Shown piece after piece: positions 1 through 6,545 of a stretch of 7,720 nt of DNA. A model generated the notes under the pieces. That model did not search any database, had not been told where the DNA came from, and worked only from the letters and a program-made list of their open reading frames with translations. Made by a program: the position numbers and the translations under genes. Source of the DNA: an uncultured bacterium (GTDB taxonomy: Bacteria > Desulfobacterota > Desulfobulbia > Desulfobulbales > Desulfobulbaceae); NCBI GenBank assembly GCA_903896915.1, contig CAITZN010000662.1:1-7720 (forward strand), written 5' to 3'. The stretch's first letter is position 1. Every line of letters begins with the position of its first letter.

Positions 1-1
1 C

Positions 2-76
2 AGGAACATTAAATCTGTGCCTGGATGGGTCCTGGAAAGAGCTACCGCAACAGGCAGAAAAAAGTATCTTGAATAA
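2..76 (+). CDS. Possible C-terminal end of an upstream gene (partial)
   Basis: A second frame is open from the window edge and stops with TAA at 74-76, overlapping the TTG start of the following regulator by 8 bases (69-76, TTGAATAA). The 24 visible residues end in ATGRKKYLE and look protein-like but match no family I can name. If real, the two genes would be translationally coupled. The competing reading is that the regulator frame itself continues upstream, because that frame is also open to base 3. Roughly 70 bases are too few to choose between them. Confidence 0.2.
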   Translation, partial: RNIKSVPGWVLERATATGRKKYLE

Positions 77-2084
77 AGTATACCTAGTCCCGGAAACTAT
101 CGAAGCGCTGCCGATCAAGGAAAATCAATGGATATTCAGCAAGTTGATTATTGACAAGGTCGAGCGGCTAGAGATACTAAATGAGGAACTCCATCGTACC
201 CTAACAAAACTGGAAACGGAACGGACCCAATATCTCAATCACTATAATCTGGCGCCGGTCGGGTATTTCACCTTGAACATGCAAGGGCTGGTCTTGGGGG
301 GCAACATTGCTGGCGCCATCATGCTGGGCGTGAACCGAGATCAACTGCTCAATCAACTTTTTTCCAACTTCATCCTCTCTGGGGACCAGGAAAAGCACAG
401 CTTTTTTCACAGACAGCTCCTTGAAAGTAGCAAACCACAGCGATGCGAACTGCGGTTGAACAGCAGGGGCAAAACAACATTTTGGGTACATCTGCACGGA
501 ACAGCTACCCCAGGACCAGATGGCACCTACTTACTTCACCTCGTTCTCAATGACATCTCCGAGCGTAAAGAGTTTGAGTTGGCGCTACATAAAAGCAACG
601 AACGTCTTCAGGTGCTTGTGGGTACGATGCTGCAGGGCATTATCCATCAAGATGCCAGTGGCAAAATCATTGCAATAAATCCGTCTGCCGAAAGCATCCT
701 TGGCATGAACAGCGAACAGTTACTAGGCATTTGTGCAACTATGGAGGCACATCAAACCATTCGCGAAAACAGGGAACCCTTCCCCACCTTAGAGCATCCG
801 TTTGCAGTTGCCTTGCGGACGGGTCTCCCTGTGAAAGATGTAATTATGGGCATTTTCAACCCGAAGCTCAATGATAACCGCTGGATCAATATTGATGCCG
901 TCCCTGTATTCACTCTGGGAGCTAGCTGTCCTTCAGAAGTTTTCACGGTGTTTGAGGATGTTACTGATCGGGAGAATTATAAACGGGGCCTTGAGGAGAT
1001 GGTTGCAAATCGAACCATCGATTTGGTAGCCGCAAAGGAAGAGGCGGAAAGAGGAAAAGAACGAGCTGTCGTTGACTTGATAGAAATAACAAAATTAAAA
1101 GAGCAGTTAGAGGCGGAAAGGGCCTATCTCCAGGACGAAATTAAACTGGAGCACAATTACACTAAAATTATCGGTCAGAGTGATGCCCTCAAATATGTGC
1201 TCTGCAAAGTCGCACAGATTGCCAACAGTGACACTACGGTTTTGATCCTTGGCGAGACCGGGACCGGCAAAGAACTCATCGCCCGGGCTATTCACGACAG
1301 TAGCCAGCGTAAAAATCGAACCCTGGTAAAAGTCAATTGCGCCACCCTGCCTGCCAACCTTATCGAAAGTGAGTTGTTTGGCCATGAAAAAGGTTCTTTT
1401 ACCGGTTCTGTTGCCAAACATCTGGGTCGTTTTGAGATCGCCAACGGGGGTACTTTTTTCCTGGATGAAATAGGAGAGTTGACGCTCGAATTACAAGGGA
1501 AACTGCTCCGGGTGCTCCAGGAAGGTGAATTTGAACGAGTGGGCAGCTCCCGTACCATCAAAGTTGATACTCGGATCATTGCTGCCACCAATCGCAACCT
1601 CGAAGAGGCGGTCCGCCAGGGTCGTTTTCGCGAGGACCTCTGGTACCGGCTCAATATTTTTCCAATCACTACACCACCGCTCCGTGATCGTCCGGATGAC
1701 ATCCCGTTCCTGGTAGATTTTTACGTCAAGAAAATTGCCAAACGGATGGGCAAATCCATTGATATCATTCCGATTGCGACCATCGATATCCTTCAGCAGT
1801 ATCATTGGCCTGGAAATATCCGGGAGCTGGAAAATGTTCTCGAACGGGCGGTAATCAACTCGTCGGGTCCCAAGCTGCGTCTGGCTGACGAACTCAAGCG
1901 GCCTACCCATGATCCTTTCATACGGACAAGTACTCTGGCTGCGATGGAAAGGGACTACATTCTTCAGGTGCTTGAGCAGACCCATTGGAAAGTAAGCGGG
2001 AGAAACAGTGCGGCTGAAATCCTCGGTCTTGACCGCAGCACTTTGCGGGCCCGCATGAGCAAACTCAATATTGAGAAAACATAA
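69..2084 (+). CDS. Sigma-54-dependent transcriptional regulator, PAS-PAS-AAA+-Fis HTH
   Basis: A cytoplasmic enhancer-binding protein that should use ATP hydrolysis to open sigma-54 promoters in response to a signal read by its PAS domains. A short N-terminal helix (about 28-55) leads into PAS1 (about 55-168, with the APVGY motif at 62-66). PAS2 spans about 177-300 and is followed by a charged coiled coil (about 312-365). The AAA+ core has Walker A GETGTGKE at 395-402, the sigma-54 contact loop GSFTGS at 442-447 (consensus GAFTGA) and Walker B FFLDE at 463-467. WPGNIRELENV lies near the end of the core, and a Fis-type HTH occupies about 644-666. There is no receiver domain, so it is not a classical response regulator; core and linker resemble FhlA/NtrC-type activators. 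The TTG at 69 has no convincing Shine-Dalgarno and the frame is open upstream to base 3, so the true start may lie outside the window. Ligand and target promoters are unknown; no good sigma-54 promoter was seen here. Confidence 0.93.
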   Translation: MNKVYLVPETIEALPIKENQWIFSKLIIDKVERLEILNEELHRTLTKLETERTQYLNHYNLAPVGYFTLNMQGLVLGGNIAGAIMLGVNRDQLLNQLFSNFILSGDQEKHSFFHRQLLESSKPQRCELRLNSRGKTTFWVHLHGTATPGPDGTYLLHLVLNDISERKEFELALHKSNERLQVLVGTMLQGIIHQDASGKIIAINPSAESILGMNSEQLLGICATMEAHQTIRENREPFPTLEHPFAVALRTGLPVKDVIMGIFNPKLNDNRWINIDAVPVFTLGASCPSEVFTVFEDVTDRENYKRGLEEMVANRTIDLVAAKEEAERGKERAVVDLIEITKLKEQLEAERAYLQDEIKLEHNYTKIIGQSDALKYVLCKVAQIANSDTTVLILGETGTGKELIARAIHDSSQRKNRTLVKVNCATLPANLIESELFGHEKGSFTGSVAKHLGRFEIANGGTFFLDEIGELTLELQGKLLRVLQEGEFERVGSSRTIKVDTRIIAATNRNLEEAVRQGRFREDLWYRLNIFPITTPPLRDRPDDIPFLVDFYVKKIAKRMGKSIDIIPIATIDILQQYHWPGNIRELENVLERAVINSSGPKLRLADELKRPTHDPFIRTSTLAAMERDYILQVLEQTHWKVSGRNSAAEILGLDRSTLRARMSKLNIEKT

Positions 2085-2141
2085 ATCTCGTGGCGGCTCA
2101 GGTTGCTATAAACAATCGCTTGCTTCAAGTAATGGACTGAA

Positions 2142-2357
2142 ATGATCGATACCTTGCATGGGCAAACAGTTTGGTTTCCCCGGGAGTTAACAGGAATGCA
2201 AAAGCGAGTACTCGCTTGTATTGCCGACGAGATTTGCCCTATTTGTGGAAATGATCTCTTGGTTAACAAAAAGCTTCAAGGAGCGGCTTTTTACGAGTGT
2301 TACGTCTGTGATTGGCAAGAATCAATAGATCATGACTTTTTAAACACAGGGAACTAA
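2142..2357 (+). CDS. Small zinc-ribbon protein, function unknown
   Basis: A 71-residue frame whose C-terminal half has two Cys pairs, CPIC at 32-35 and CYVC at 53-56, 17 residues apart. This is the layout of a zinc ribbon or rubredoxin-like knuckle holding one metal ion. There is no signal peptide or membrane segment, so it should be cytoplasmic. I cannot assign a family; such proteins may bind nucleic acid or act as small adaptors. The start is uncertain: ATG 2142 has almost no Shine-Dalgarno, while the in-frame ATG at 2196 (Met19) has GGAG at 2183-2186 and would give 53 residues that keep both Cys pairs. It lies 57 bases after the regulator, with no terminator between, so it could be co-transcribed with it. 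The paired-Cys pattern is the main reason to believe the gene is real. Confidence 0.6.
   Translation: MIDTLHGQTVWFPRELTGMQKRVLACIADEICPICGNDLLVNKKLQGAAFYECYVCDWQESIDHDFLNTGN
2183..2186 (+). promoter_or_regulatory. Shine-Dalgarno supporting an internal start of the zinc-ribbon gene
   Basis: GGAG lies 9 bases before ATG 2196, whereas the upstream ATG 2142 has only a weak ATGG-like stretch. It favours a 53-residue product, though the motif is also part of Pro-Arg-Glu codons in the longer frame. Confidence 0.35.
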
Positions 2358-2460
2358 ATCGGAAACAATATTGAGGCAGCATCTAGAACAGGATGAGAAT
2401 GAAAAAATAGGTTTGTTTTATATGAGCACACTAAAAACCAGGTCACTCATTCAGTTTTCC

Positions 2461-2469
2461 TGATATACT
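2461..2469 (+). promoter_or_regulatory. Extended -10 promoter candidate for the lipocalin gene
   Basis: TGATATACT contains a -10 hexamer TATACT (5 of 6 to consensus) at 2464-2469 preceded by the TGn extension. The region 16-18 bases upstream (around GGTCAC) is a poor -35, as is usual for extended -10 promoters. It predicts a transcript start near 2476 and a leader of about 85 bases before the GTG at 2560. Confidence 0.4.
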
Positions 2470-2545
2470 AATCCATCTTGGCCTGACCGGCATCTCTGCG
2501 GGGAAGGACGAACACAACCACATCGGGGTTTGCAGGTCGCAACAT

Positions 2546-2551
2546 AGGAGG
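2546..2551 (+). promoter_or_regulatory. Ribosome binding site of the lipocalin gene
   Basis: AGGAGG lies 8 bases before the GTG at 2560. This near-perfect site, followed directly by a lipoprotein signal sequence, fixes the non-ATG start. Confidence 0.8.
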
Positions 2552-2559
2552 GGTATAAG

Positions 2560-3072
2560 GTGAGAACAATAGCGGCAGTGTTATCCCTCTTCTTATTCGG
2601 ATGCGTCAGTATCCCTGAAAAGGTGAAGCCCGTTGATAATTTCAAACTAGAGAGCTACCTGGGCAAGTGGTACGAGATTGCCAGGCTAGATCATTCGTTT
2701 GAACGGGGTCTAACTCAGGTAACCGCCGAGTACACATTGAGGGACAGTGGCGGTGTAAAGGTGTTGAACCGTGGCTACTCTGAAAAAGAAAAGGTTTGGA
2801 AACAAGCCGAAGGGAAAGCATACTTCGTCCAGGGAACAGATACGGGCCACTTAAAGGTTTCCTTCTTCGGTCCCTTTTACGGTTCATATATCGTACTCGA
2901 ACTTGATCATGAGCATTACCGCTATGCAATGGTTTGCGGGCCTGACAAATCCTATTTATGGATTCTGGCCAGAGACCCGGAAATAAAAAAGGAGCTGAAG
3001 GATACCCTCATGGCAAAAGCAGCGGCGCTCGACTTTGACGTAAGCGGATTGATATTCGTTGATCAGCGCTGA
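2560..3072 (+). CDS. blc: Outer-membrane lipocalin lipoprotein, Blc family
   Basis: A bacterial lipocalin, an eight-stranded beta-barrel lipoprotein. Blc homologues bind lysophospholipids or fatty acids and are linked to envelope stress. The N-terminus is a lipoprotein signal peptide with lipobox LFGC, acylated Cys15 and no Asp at +2, so outer-membrane sorting is expected. The first lipocalin signature GKWYEIARLDHSFERG is at 35-50. SFFGPFYGSY (around 102-111) and CGPDKSYLWIL (126-136) match the other conserved Blc blocks, as I recall the E. coli protein, closely and across the whole length. At 170 residues it is close to the usual 177. The GTG start is backed by a strong RBS. It is separated by about 200 bases from the gene before it and about 600 from the one after, so it is probably transcribed alone. 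The family assignment is firm; the ligand is inferred. Confidence 0.95.
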   Translation: MRTIAAVLSLFLFGCVSIPEKVKPVDNFKLESYLGKWYEIARLDHSFERGLTQVTAEYTLRDSGGVKVLNRGYSEKEKVWKQAEGKAYFVQGTDTGHLKVSFFGPFYGSYIVLELDHEHYRYAMVCGPDKSYLWILARDPEIKKELKDTLMAKAAALDFDVSGLIFVDQR

Positions 3073-3285
3073 CCGTCCAGACAAAAAATAGAGAGGTCCC
3101 TCCCCCTACATACAAAAAGAAACACAGGGGCTGTTGCTGGTCCAGTACCTTTTTATTGGGTGAATGAATCCTCCCGCCAAAACTACTCAAAATCGTTAAT
3201 CAATTATTACCAGTTCAAAGTGCTTTCGCTTTGATCAGATCCGACACCCTATGTAACGCATTGTAAATAAGATAATTTTTGCGAG

Positions 3286-3316
3286 CACACCGGCTTGGTA
3301 CACTAGTGCCAGCAAT
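3286..3316 (+). repeat. Dispersed intergenic repeat with small hairpin, copy A
   Basis: CACACC, five variable bases, then GGTAC-ACTA-GTGCC-AGCAAT. The same 31-base layout recurs at 5994-6024. Outside the five-base spacer 24 of 26 positions agree. GGTAC and GTGCC can pair as a 5-bp stem with one G-U pair and an ACTA loop. Confidence 0.65.
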
Positions 3317-3347
3317 ATCTGTTTCATCTCCCCTTATCCATCCTGTG

Positions 3348-3483
3348 TATAAATTTTACTTGCTTTAAATATCAATTCTCCTTATTAACAAGTCGCGTGT
3401 AACGTGACTCTTGCCTCCTTATTGTGGTGAAAACCTCTTAGCTTGAGATCCCCCTCTCTATTAGCTAGGAGGTTTTCTTTTTT
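3348..3483 (+). ncRNA. Candidate small structured RNA ending at an intrinsic terminator
   Basis: A -10-like TATAAA at 3348-3353 is followed by a hairpin at 3391-3409 (AGTCGCGT / ACGTGACT, loop GTA, one G-U pair) and then by the terminator at 3429-3483. A transcript from about 3360 to 3483 would be roughly 125 bases, typical of a small RNA. No good -35 is present and no known RNA family is recognised, so it could equally be the 3' end of a long lipocalin mRNA. Confidence 0.25.
3429..3483 (+). terminator. Rho-independent terminator upstream of the chemoreceptor gene
   Basis: A 15-bp stem pairs GAAAACCTCTTAGCT (3429-3443) with AGCTAGGAGGTTTTC (3463-3477), with one G-U pair and a 19-base loop, followed by six T at 3478-3483. 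Orientation is plus strand because no T run follows on the other side. It lies 357 bases past the lipocalin stop and 75 bases before the chemoreceptor -35, so it insulates that gene. Confidence 0.75.
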
Positions 3484-3511
3484 CCAGGGTTAAGAACAAT
3501 ATCGAAATAAT

Positions 3512-3530
3512 TGTAGACTAGTACCGGCAA
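3512..3530 (+). repeat. Degenerate copy B of the dispersed intergenic repeat
   Basis: ACTAGTACCGGCAA at 3517-3530 matches 13 of 14 bases of the copy at 6010-6023, but the left arm (TGTAG) is changed so the hairpin is largely lost and the CACACC block is absent. Confidence 0.35.
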
Positions 3531-3557
3531 GCCAGTTGATTTATTCAGAAGAACTTT

Positions 3558-3586
3558 TTGAAAGATATCCACGGATTTCTTTTAAT
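3558..3586 (+). promoter_or_regulatory. Sigma-70 promoter for the chemoreceptor gene
   Basis: TTGAAA (3558-3563, 5 of 6 to consensus), a 17-base spacer and TTTAAT (3581-3586, 5 of 6). It predicts a start near 3593 and a leader of about 79 bases. No sigma-28 type flagellar promoter was recognised. Confidence 0.55.
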
Positions 3587-3662
3587 CCCTCTAATTACAC
3601 GACATCTTTGTACGCTATCATCCTAGATTAATCGTTTGTTAATTGTCGCAACCTTGCATTTC

Positions 3663-3666
3663 GGAG
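3663..3666 (+). promoter_or_regulatory. Ribosome binding site that sets the chemoreceptor start
   Basis: GGAG lies 5 bases before ATG 3672. The in-frame TTG at 3636 has no comparable site and would place a dozen residues before the first membrane helix. Confidence 0.75.
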
Positions 3667-3671
3667 TTAAC

Positions 3672-5678
3672 ATGAAAATTATTCATCGCATTTTTCTTAT
3701 CGGCCTTCTCCCTTTACTAGCGTTTCTAGGTGCAATCAGTGTCTACCTGAATCAAAAAATTGATGAAAAGACAATTTTTCAGGAAATGAACCGCAATATT
3801 TATCTGTTTCGGACAATTTCGACACTCATCAGTGATCTGCAGCGCGAACGTGGCGGAACAGCACTCTTTTTAACCGGTGGTATAGATCTGGGCGCAGTAC
3901 GTGATCTTCGTGAAAAGACAGATAAAAGTCTTGCTCCGCTAAAGAATGCCCTCGATGCATCGGTTTTGGGCACAGCTAAGAAGCAAGATATTGCAGACCT
4001 GGGTCAAACAATTCAATCTTTAAGATCGGAATACTCGCAACCTAATGCCTCGCTTAAAGACTCCGAAATTGCCGCGTATAACAAACTCATCGCTCGCCTC
4101 TTGGCAACGGAAGGGGTTATCACCAATACCAGAACGACGAAAGGGCTAGGGAAGATTTTAGGATCACTTATGATTCTCGAAATGGCCAAAGAGAGCGCAG
4201 GGAAACTCCGGGCCAACGGGTCAAGCCTTTTGACGTTAGATAAGGCGCTCAGCAATGAACAGTTCGCTCTGATTATGAAACTTAAGTCAGAAGTTGATAT
4301 CAACCTTGTTTCTCCTGCACTGGTGCTCAATGAACAATCAAAGACAATGTTGCATGCATTTCCTGCTGGGACTGCCTGGAAGGAAATCGAGGATATTTTA
4401 CAAATTTTATTACTGAAGGCTAAAGAGGGCAATTACGGTGTATCTGGAAAGCACTTTTTTGAACTCACAACTCAGAAAGTCAATGACATCGGATCCATAA
4501 TCGAGAATGAAAGCAGTTCTCTGGAAAAACGTCTCGTGAAAGAGCGTGATCTGATCAGTAGAGATTTGACCATGAGTATTGCGGCAACCATGCTGCTGAC
4601 CTTTTTAACCATCGGCTTGACGCTCTTCTTTGCGTTGAACATCATACGGCGGATTAACATGGTTGTGACTTCTCTGAAGAATATAGCTCAAGGAGATGGG
4701 GATTTGACGCAACGCTTGCCAGAAGGGCATGATGAGCTCGGGGCATTGTCACAATATTTCAACATCTTCGTTGCTCATATCTCTGATATGATGAAAGAAG
4801 TTCGAGGAAATGCAGTTTCCCTGGCAACGGCTTCTGGGCAAATGTCAGGGGTTGCGGGTGCAGTATCCGAAGGTGCACAGAACACCACTGATCGTTCGTC
4901 AGTGGTGGCTGCTGCCGCAGAACAAATGAGTGCCAATACAAACTCAGTAGCGGCGAACATGGAACAAACAACAACCAATCTTGCGTCGGTAGCATCAGCC
5001 ACAGAGGAAATAAGTGCTACTATTAGCGAGATAGCCGAGCGGTCTGATAAAGCCAAATTCGTCAGTGATGAGGCTACAGCTCAAGCGCAAAATATGAACA
5101 AAATTATGCAGCAGTTGGTGGCTGCAGCGCAGGACATAAGTCATGTAACAGAAACTATCACGGACATTTCTTCCCAGACGAATCTTCTCGCCCTCAATGC
5201 CACGATTGAGGCCGCACGAGCAGGGGAAGCAGGTAAAGGGTTCGCCGTTGTTGCCAATGAAATTAAAGAATTGGCGAAGCAGACCGTATCGGCAACTCAG
5301 CATATTAAAGAACGGATTTCTGGCATTCAGGAATCTACTGACATAGCCATGGATGTAGTTGCAAATATCTCTGGAGTTATTGAAGAAGTGGGGCAAATCA
5401 TAGCCACCATAGCTCTCTCCATGGAAGAACAGGCTACAGCTGCACACGAAATAGCAAAAAACATAGCTGAAGCCACAACAGGAGTGAAAGACGCAAATCT
5501 TCTAATTGCCGAGAGTGCCGTCGTTTCTGGGACGATCGCCCAAGATATTACAGAGGTTCATACCACATCAGGTGGAATGGCTGCAGCTAGCCGTCAGGTA
5601 TTCGAGGGTGCTGAGGAACTGACTCGTCTTGCTCAACAATTAGGCGCTATGGTGAATCGTTTTCAACTGGAAGCATAA
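3672..5678 (+). CDS. Methyl-accepting chemotaxis protein with periplasmic NIT-type sensor domain
   Basis: An inner-membrane chemoreceptor that relays an external signal to the CheA/CheW array. Starting at ATG 3672 it has 668 residues. TM1 is at about 7-26. The periplasmic helical domain (about 30-295) carries [12 protein letters not shown] near 56-67, the hallmark of the nitrate/nitrite-sensing NIT family. TM2 is at about 301-323, HAMP at about 323-375 (RRINMVV, then [10 protein letters not shown]), followed by a long Ala-rich coiled-coil signalling domain. The CheA/CheW-binding tip is intact: [20 protein letters not shown] at 497-516, then [19 protein letters not shown]. The protein ends FQLEA, without the CheR-docking pentapeptide seen in E. 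coli Tsr/Tar. It is a stand-alone gene with its own promoter and an upstream terminator, and no che genes are visible. NIT membership is good; nitrate or nitrite as the actual ligand is inference. Confidence 0.93.
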   Translation: MKIIHRIFLIGLLPLLAFLGAISVYLNQKIDEKTIFQEMNRNIYLFRTISTLISDLQRERGGTALFLTGGIDLGAVRDLREKTDKSLAPLKNALDASVLGTAKKQDIADLGQTIQSLRSEYSQPNASLKDSEIAAYNKLIARLLATEGVITNTRTTKGLGKILGSLMILEMAKESAGKLRANGSSLLTLDKALSNEQFALIMKLKSEVDINLVSPALVLNEQSKTMLHAFPAGTAWKEIEDILQILLLKAKEGNYGVSGKHFFELTTQKVNDIGSIIENESSSLEKRLVKERDLISRDLTMSIAATMLLTFLTIGLTLFFALNIIRRINMVVTSLKNIAQGDGDLTQRLPEGHDELGALSQYFNIFVAHISDMMKEVRGNAVSLATASGQMSGVAGAVSEGAQNTTDRSSVVAAAAEQMSANTNSVAANMEQTTTNLASVASATEEISATISEIAERSDKAKFVSDEATAQAQNMNKIMQQLVAAAQDISHVTETITDISSQTNLLALNATIEAARAGEAGKGFAVVANEIKELAKQTVSATQHIKERISGIQESTDIAMDVVANISGVIEEVGQIIATIALSMEEQATAAHEIAKNIAEATTGVKDANLLIAESAVVSGTIAQDITEVHTTSGGMAAASRQVFEGAEELTRLAQQLGAMVNRFQLEA

Positions 5679-5823
5679 CCATTCTTTTATACATATCACT
5701 CTGAATTATTTACATTTGGGGTGAGAGAGAAATGTATGGAACTCATGCGCTGGCACGTTTTTTTTAGTGTGGGTGAGACGCGTAGGCTGTTTAATTCTAA
5801 CATTTAGGGAGAATACCCATCCT

Positions 5824-5873
5824 CCCCATAAAAAAAGCTTCTGACCAGGCTAATCAAGAGCCTTTTTATGGGG
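5824..5873. repeat. Long inverted repeat, possible chemoreceptor terminator
   Basis: CCCCATAAAAA at 5824-5834 pairs perfectly with TTTTTATGGGG at 5863-5873. After a small bulge GCT (5837-5839) pairs with AGC (5859-5861), giving about 14 bp around a 19-base loop. It lies 145 bases past the chemoreceptor stop. The T run sits inside the right arm rather than after it, so it is not a textbook terminator. A miniature mobile-element remnant is an alternative. Confidence 0.5.
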
Positions 5874-5993
5874 TAGTATCCAGCCCGAATCGCTCAAAGT
5901 CTGTTACTCAAGTTTCCCTTGCTTAAATTCCCTCTACACTACTCCGGCCAAACATCCTACGAAACAAGTATAGATCTTACTCGTAACCCTGAA

Positions 5994-6024
5994 CACACCA
6001 TAGAGGTGCACTAGTACCAGCAAT
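5994..6024 (+). repeat. Dispersed intergenic repeat with small hairpin, copy C
   Basis: CACACC, five variable bases, then GGTGC-ACTA-GTACC-AGCAAT. It is the same orientation and layout as 3286-3316. The two differing bases sit in opposite arms of the 5-bp stem and both leave a G-U pair, so the fold is kept. The two copies flank the chemoreceptor gene about 2.7 kb apart. Confidence 0.65.
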
Positions 6025-6034
6025 TCTAGGAACG

Positions 6035-6068
6035 GTTTTCGTGGACCGAGTGTTTTCGGGGCACCGCG
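6035..6068. repeat. Imperfect tandem repeat of about 16-17 bases
   Basis: GTTTTCGTGGACCGAG (6035-6050) is followed by GTTTTCGGGGCACCGCG (6052-6068). Most positions agree if one base is inserted. It lies between the copy C repeat and the recombinase remnant, a place where recombinase arm or accessory sites could occur, but it may be chance. Confidence 0.3.
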
Positions 6069-6234
6069 ACGAATTCTTGCTGCTTTTTGCTCCTTACCCA
6101 ACCACCACCCAACTGGTTGCGGTATGCATAACCCCCGCTATAAACCCACAAATTCTCACGCAAAATTCTTTGCTAAAACCCAACCCATCATACACCCAGC
6201 CCACCTGATGCGGACCGGGCAACGGTGGCGGATG

Positions 6235-6440
6235 TTATGGTTGCTGTGATTGCCCCCAGTTTGTGCCGGTGGCGTCGGCGGCTGCATCGACTGCTGCCAG
6301 CAGGGTTTCCTGATTGAGATGTGCATACTGACCGAGCTCTTCAATTGGCGGTGCCCGAGGACCTTGGACACTTCCAGGATGCTCCTGCCCGAGTTCACCA
6401 TATTGCTGGCCATACTGTTCCGCTGCGGTGTGATTGACAT
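6235..6440 (-). pseudogene. C-terminal remnant of a tyrosine recombinase (phage-type integrase), frameshifted
   Basis: On the minus strand, reading from 6440, one frame gives MASNMVNSGRSILEVSKVLG followed by HRQLKSSV. This is the helix after the catalytic HxLR region plus the LGH box, whose His is one of the catalytic residues. The next frame then gives YAHLNQETLLAAVDAAADAT followed by a short tail and TAA at 6235-6237. It includes the catalytic Tyr in the usual YAHL context. The two pieces join across about 6325-6332 if one base has been lost (GTC-AG-TAT where a full codon is expected). An in-frame stop lies directly upstream of 6440, and the rest of the enzyme, including the earlier catalytic Arg/Lys boxes, is missing. 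It is therefore a dead fragment of a gene of perhaps 300-400 codons that once catalysed site-specific integration. Confidence 0.8.
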
Positions 6441-6513
6441 TTAATTTATCTTTTCAAAACAGGTTGGTTCATTGCAAATACACCTGTCTCAATAATCGGC
6501 ACCTCTTTAGGCG

Positions 6514-6536
6514 AAGGTTTCAACCTTATTTGAAAC
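6514..6536. promoter_or_regulatory. Overlapping palindromes upstream of the Gly/His-rich protein gene
   Basis: AAGGTT-TC-AACCTT (6514-6527) is a perfect 6+6 palindrome, and GTTTCA (6517-6522) also pairs with TGAAAC (6531-6536). The cluster ends about 10 bases before the -35 candidate, where an activator site would sit. No known regulator consensus was recognised. Confidence 0.25.
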
Positions 6537-6545
6537 TAATAAAAC

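Larger units (their letters stand above)
3073..3671. other. Gene-free intergenic region between lipocalin and chemoreceptor
   Basis: About 600 bases with no credible coding frame. It holds a hairpin at 3215-3234 (TCAAAGTG / CGCTTTGA around a CTTT loop, with one G-T pair), the repeat motif at 3286-3316, a hairpin at 3391-3409, an intrinsic terminator at 3429-3483, a weaker repeat copy near 3517-3530 and a sigma-70 promoter at 3558-3586. A further degenerate, inverted relative of the repeat may lie at 3134-3149. The density of hairpins suggests structured RNA rather than mere spacer. Confidence 0.7.
5679..6234. other. Gene-free region downstream of the chemoreceptor
   Basis: No credible gene on either strand. 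It contains an inverted repeat at 5824-5873, the second good copy of the dispersed repeat at 5994-6024, an imperfect tandem repeat at 6035-6068 and a short hairpin pairing CAACCA (6099-6104) with TGGTTG (6114-6119). A run of eight T at 5758-5765 lacks a preceding stable stem. The right part probably belongs to a decayed mobile element together with the recombinase remnant that follows. Confidence 0.6.

Noticed and set aside
3134..3158. Terminator for the lipocalin gene at GGTCCAGTACC followed by TTTTT
   Set aside because: Only a 3-bp stem can form, too weak for intrinsic termination.
3636..3671. TTG 3636 as the chemoreceptor start
   Set aside because: No RBS there, whereas ATG 3672 has GGAG at 5 bases and places TM1 right at the N-terminus.
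3478..3671. c-di-GMP riboswitch in the chemoreceptor leader
   Set aside because: The conserved GEMM core blocks and paired helices could not be found in this stretch.
5750..5766. CTGGCACG resembling the -24 element of a sigma-54 promoter
   Set aside because: The -12 position reads TTTT instead of TTGC, so the essential GC is absent, and no gene follows it closely.
3286..6024. The two repeat copies as attL/attR of an element carrying the chemoreceptor
   Set aside because: The copies are not identical and the recombinase remnant lies outside the interval, so an integrated cargo unit is not supported.
6090..6140. Integron attC-like site made of ACCCAAC / GTTGGGT motifs
   Set aside because: Motif spacing and the paired core sites of an attC could not be matched, and the recombinase remnant shows nothing integron-specific.
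6250..6444. Plus-strand 64-residue frame opposite the recombinase remnant
   Set aside because: It is the shadow of the minus-strand recombinase fragment and has no RBS or recognisable motif.
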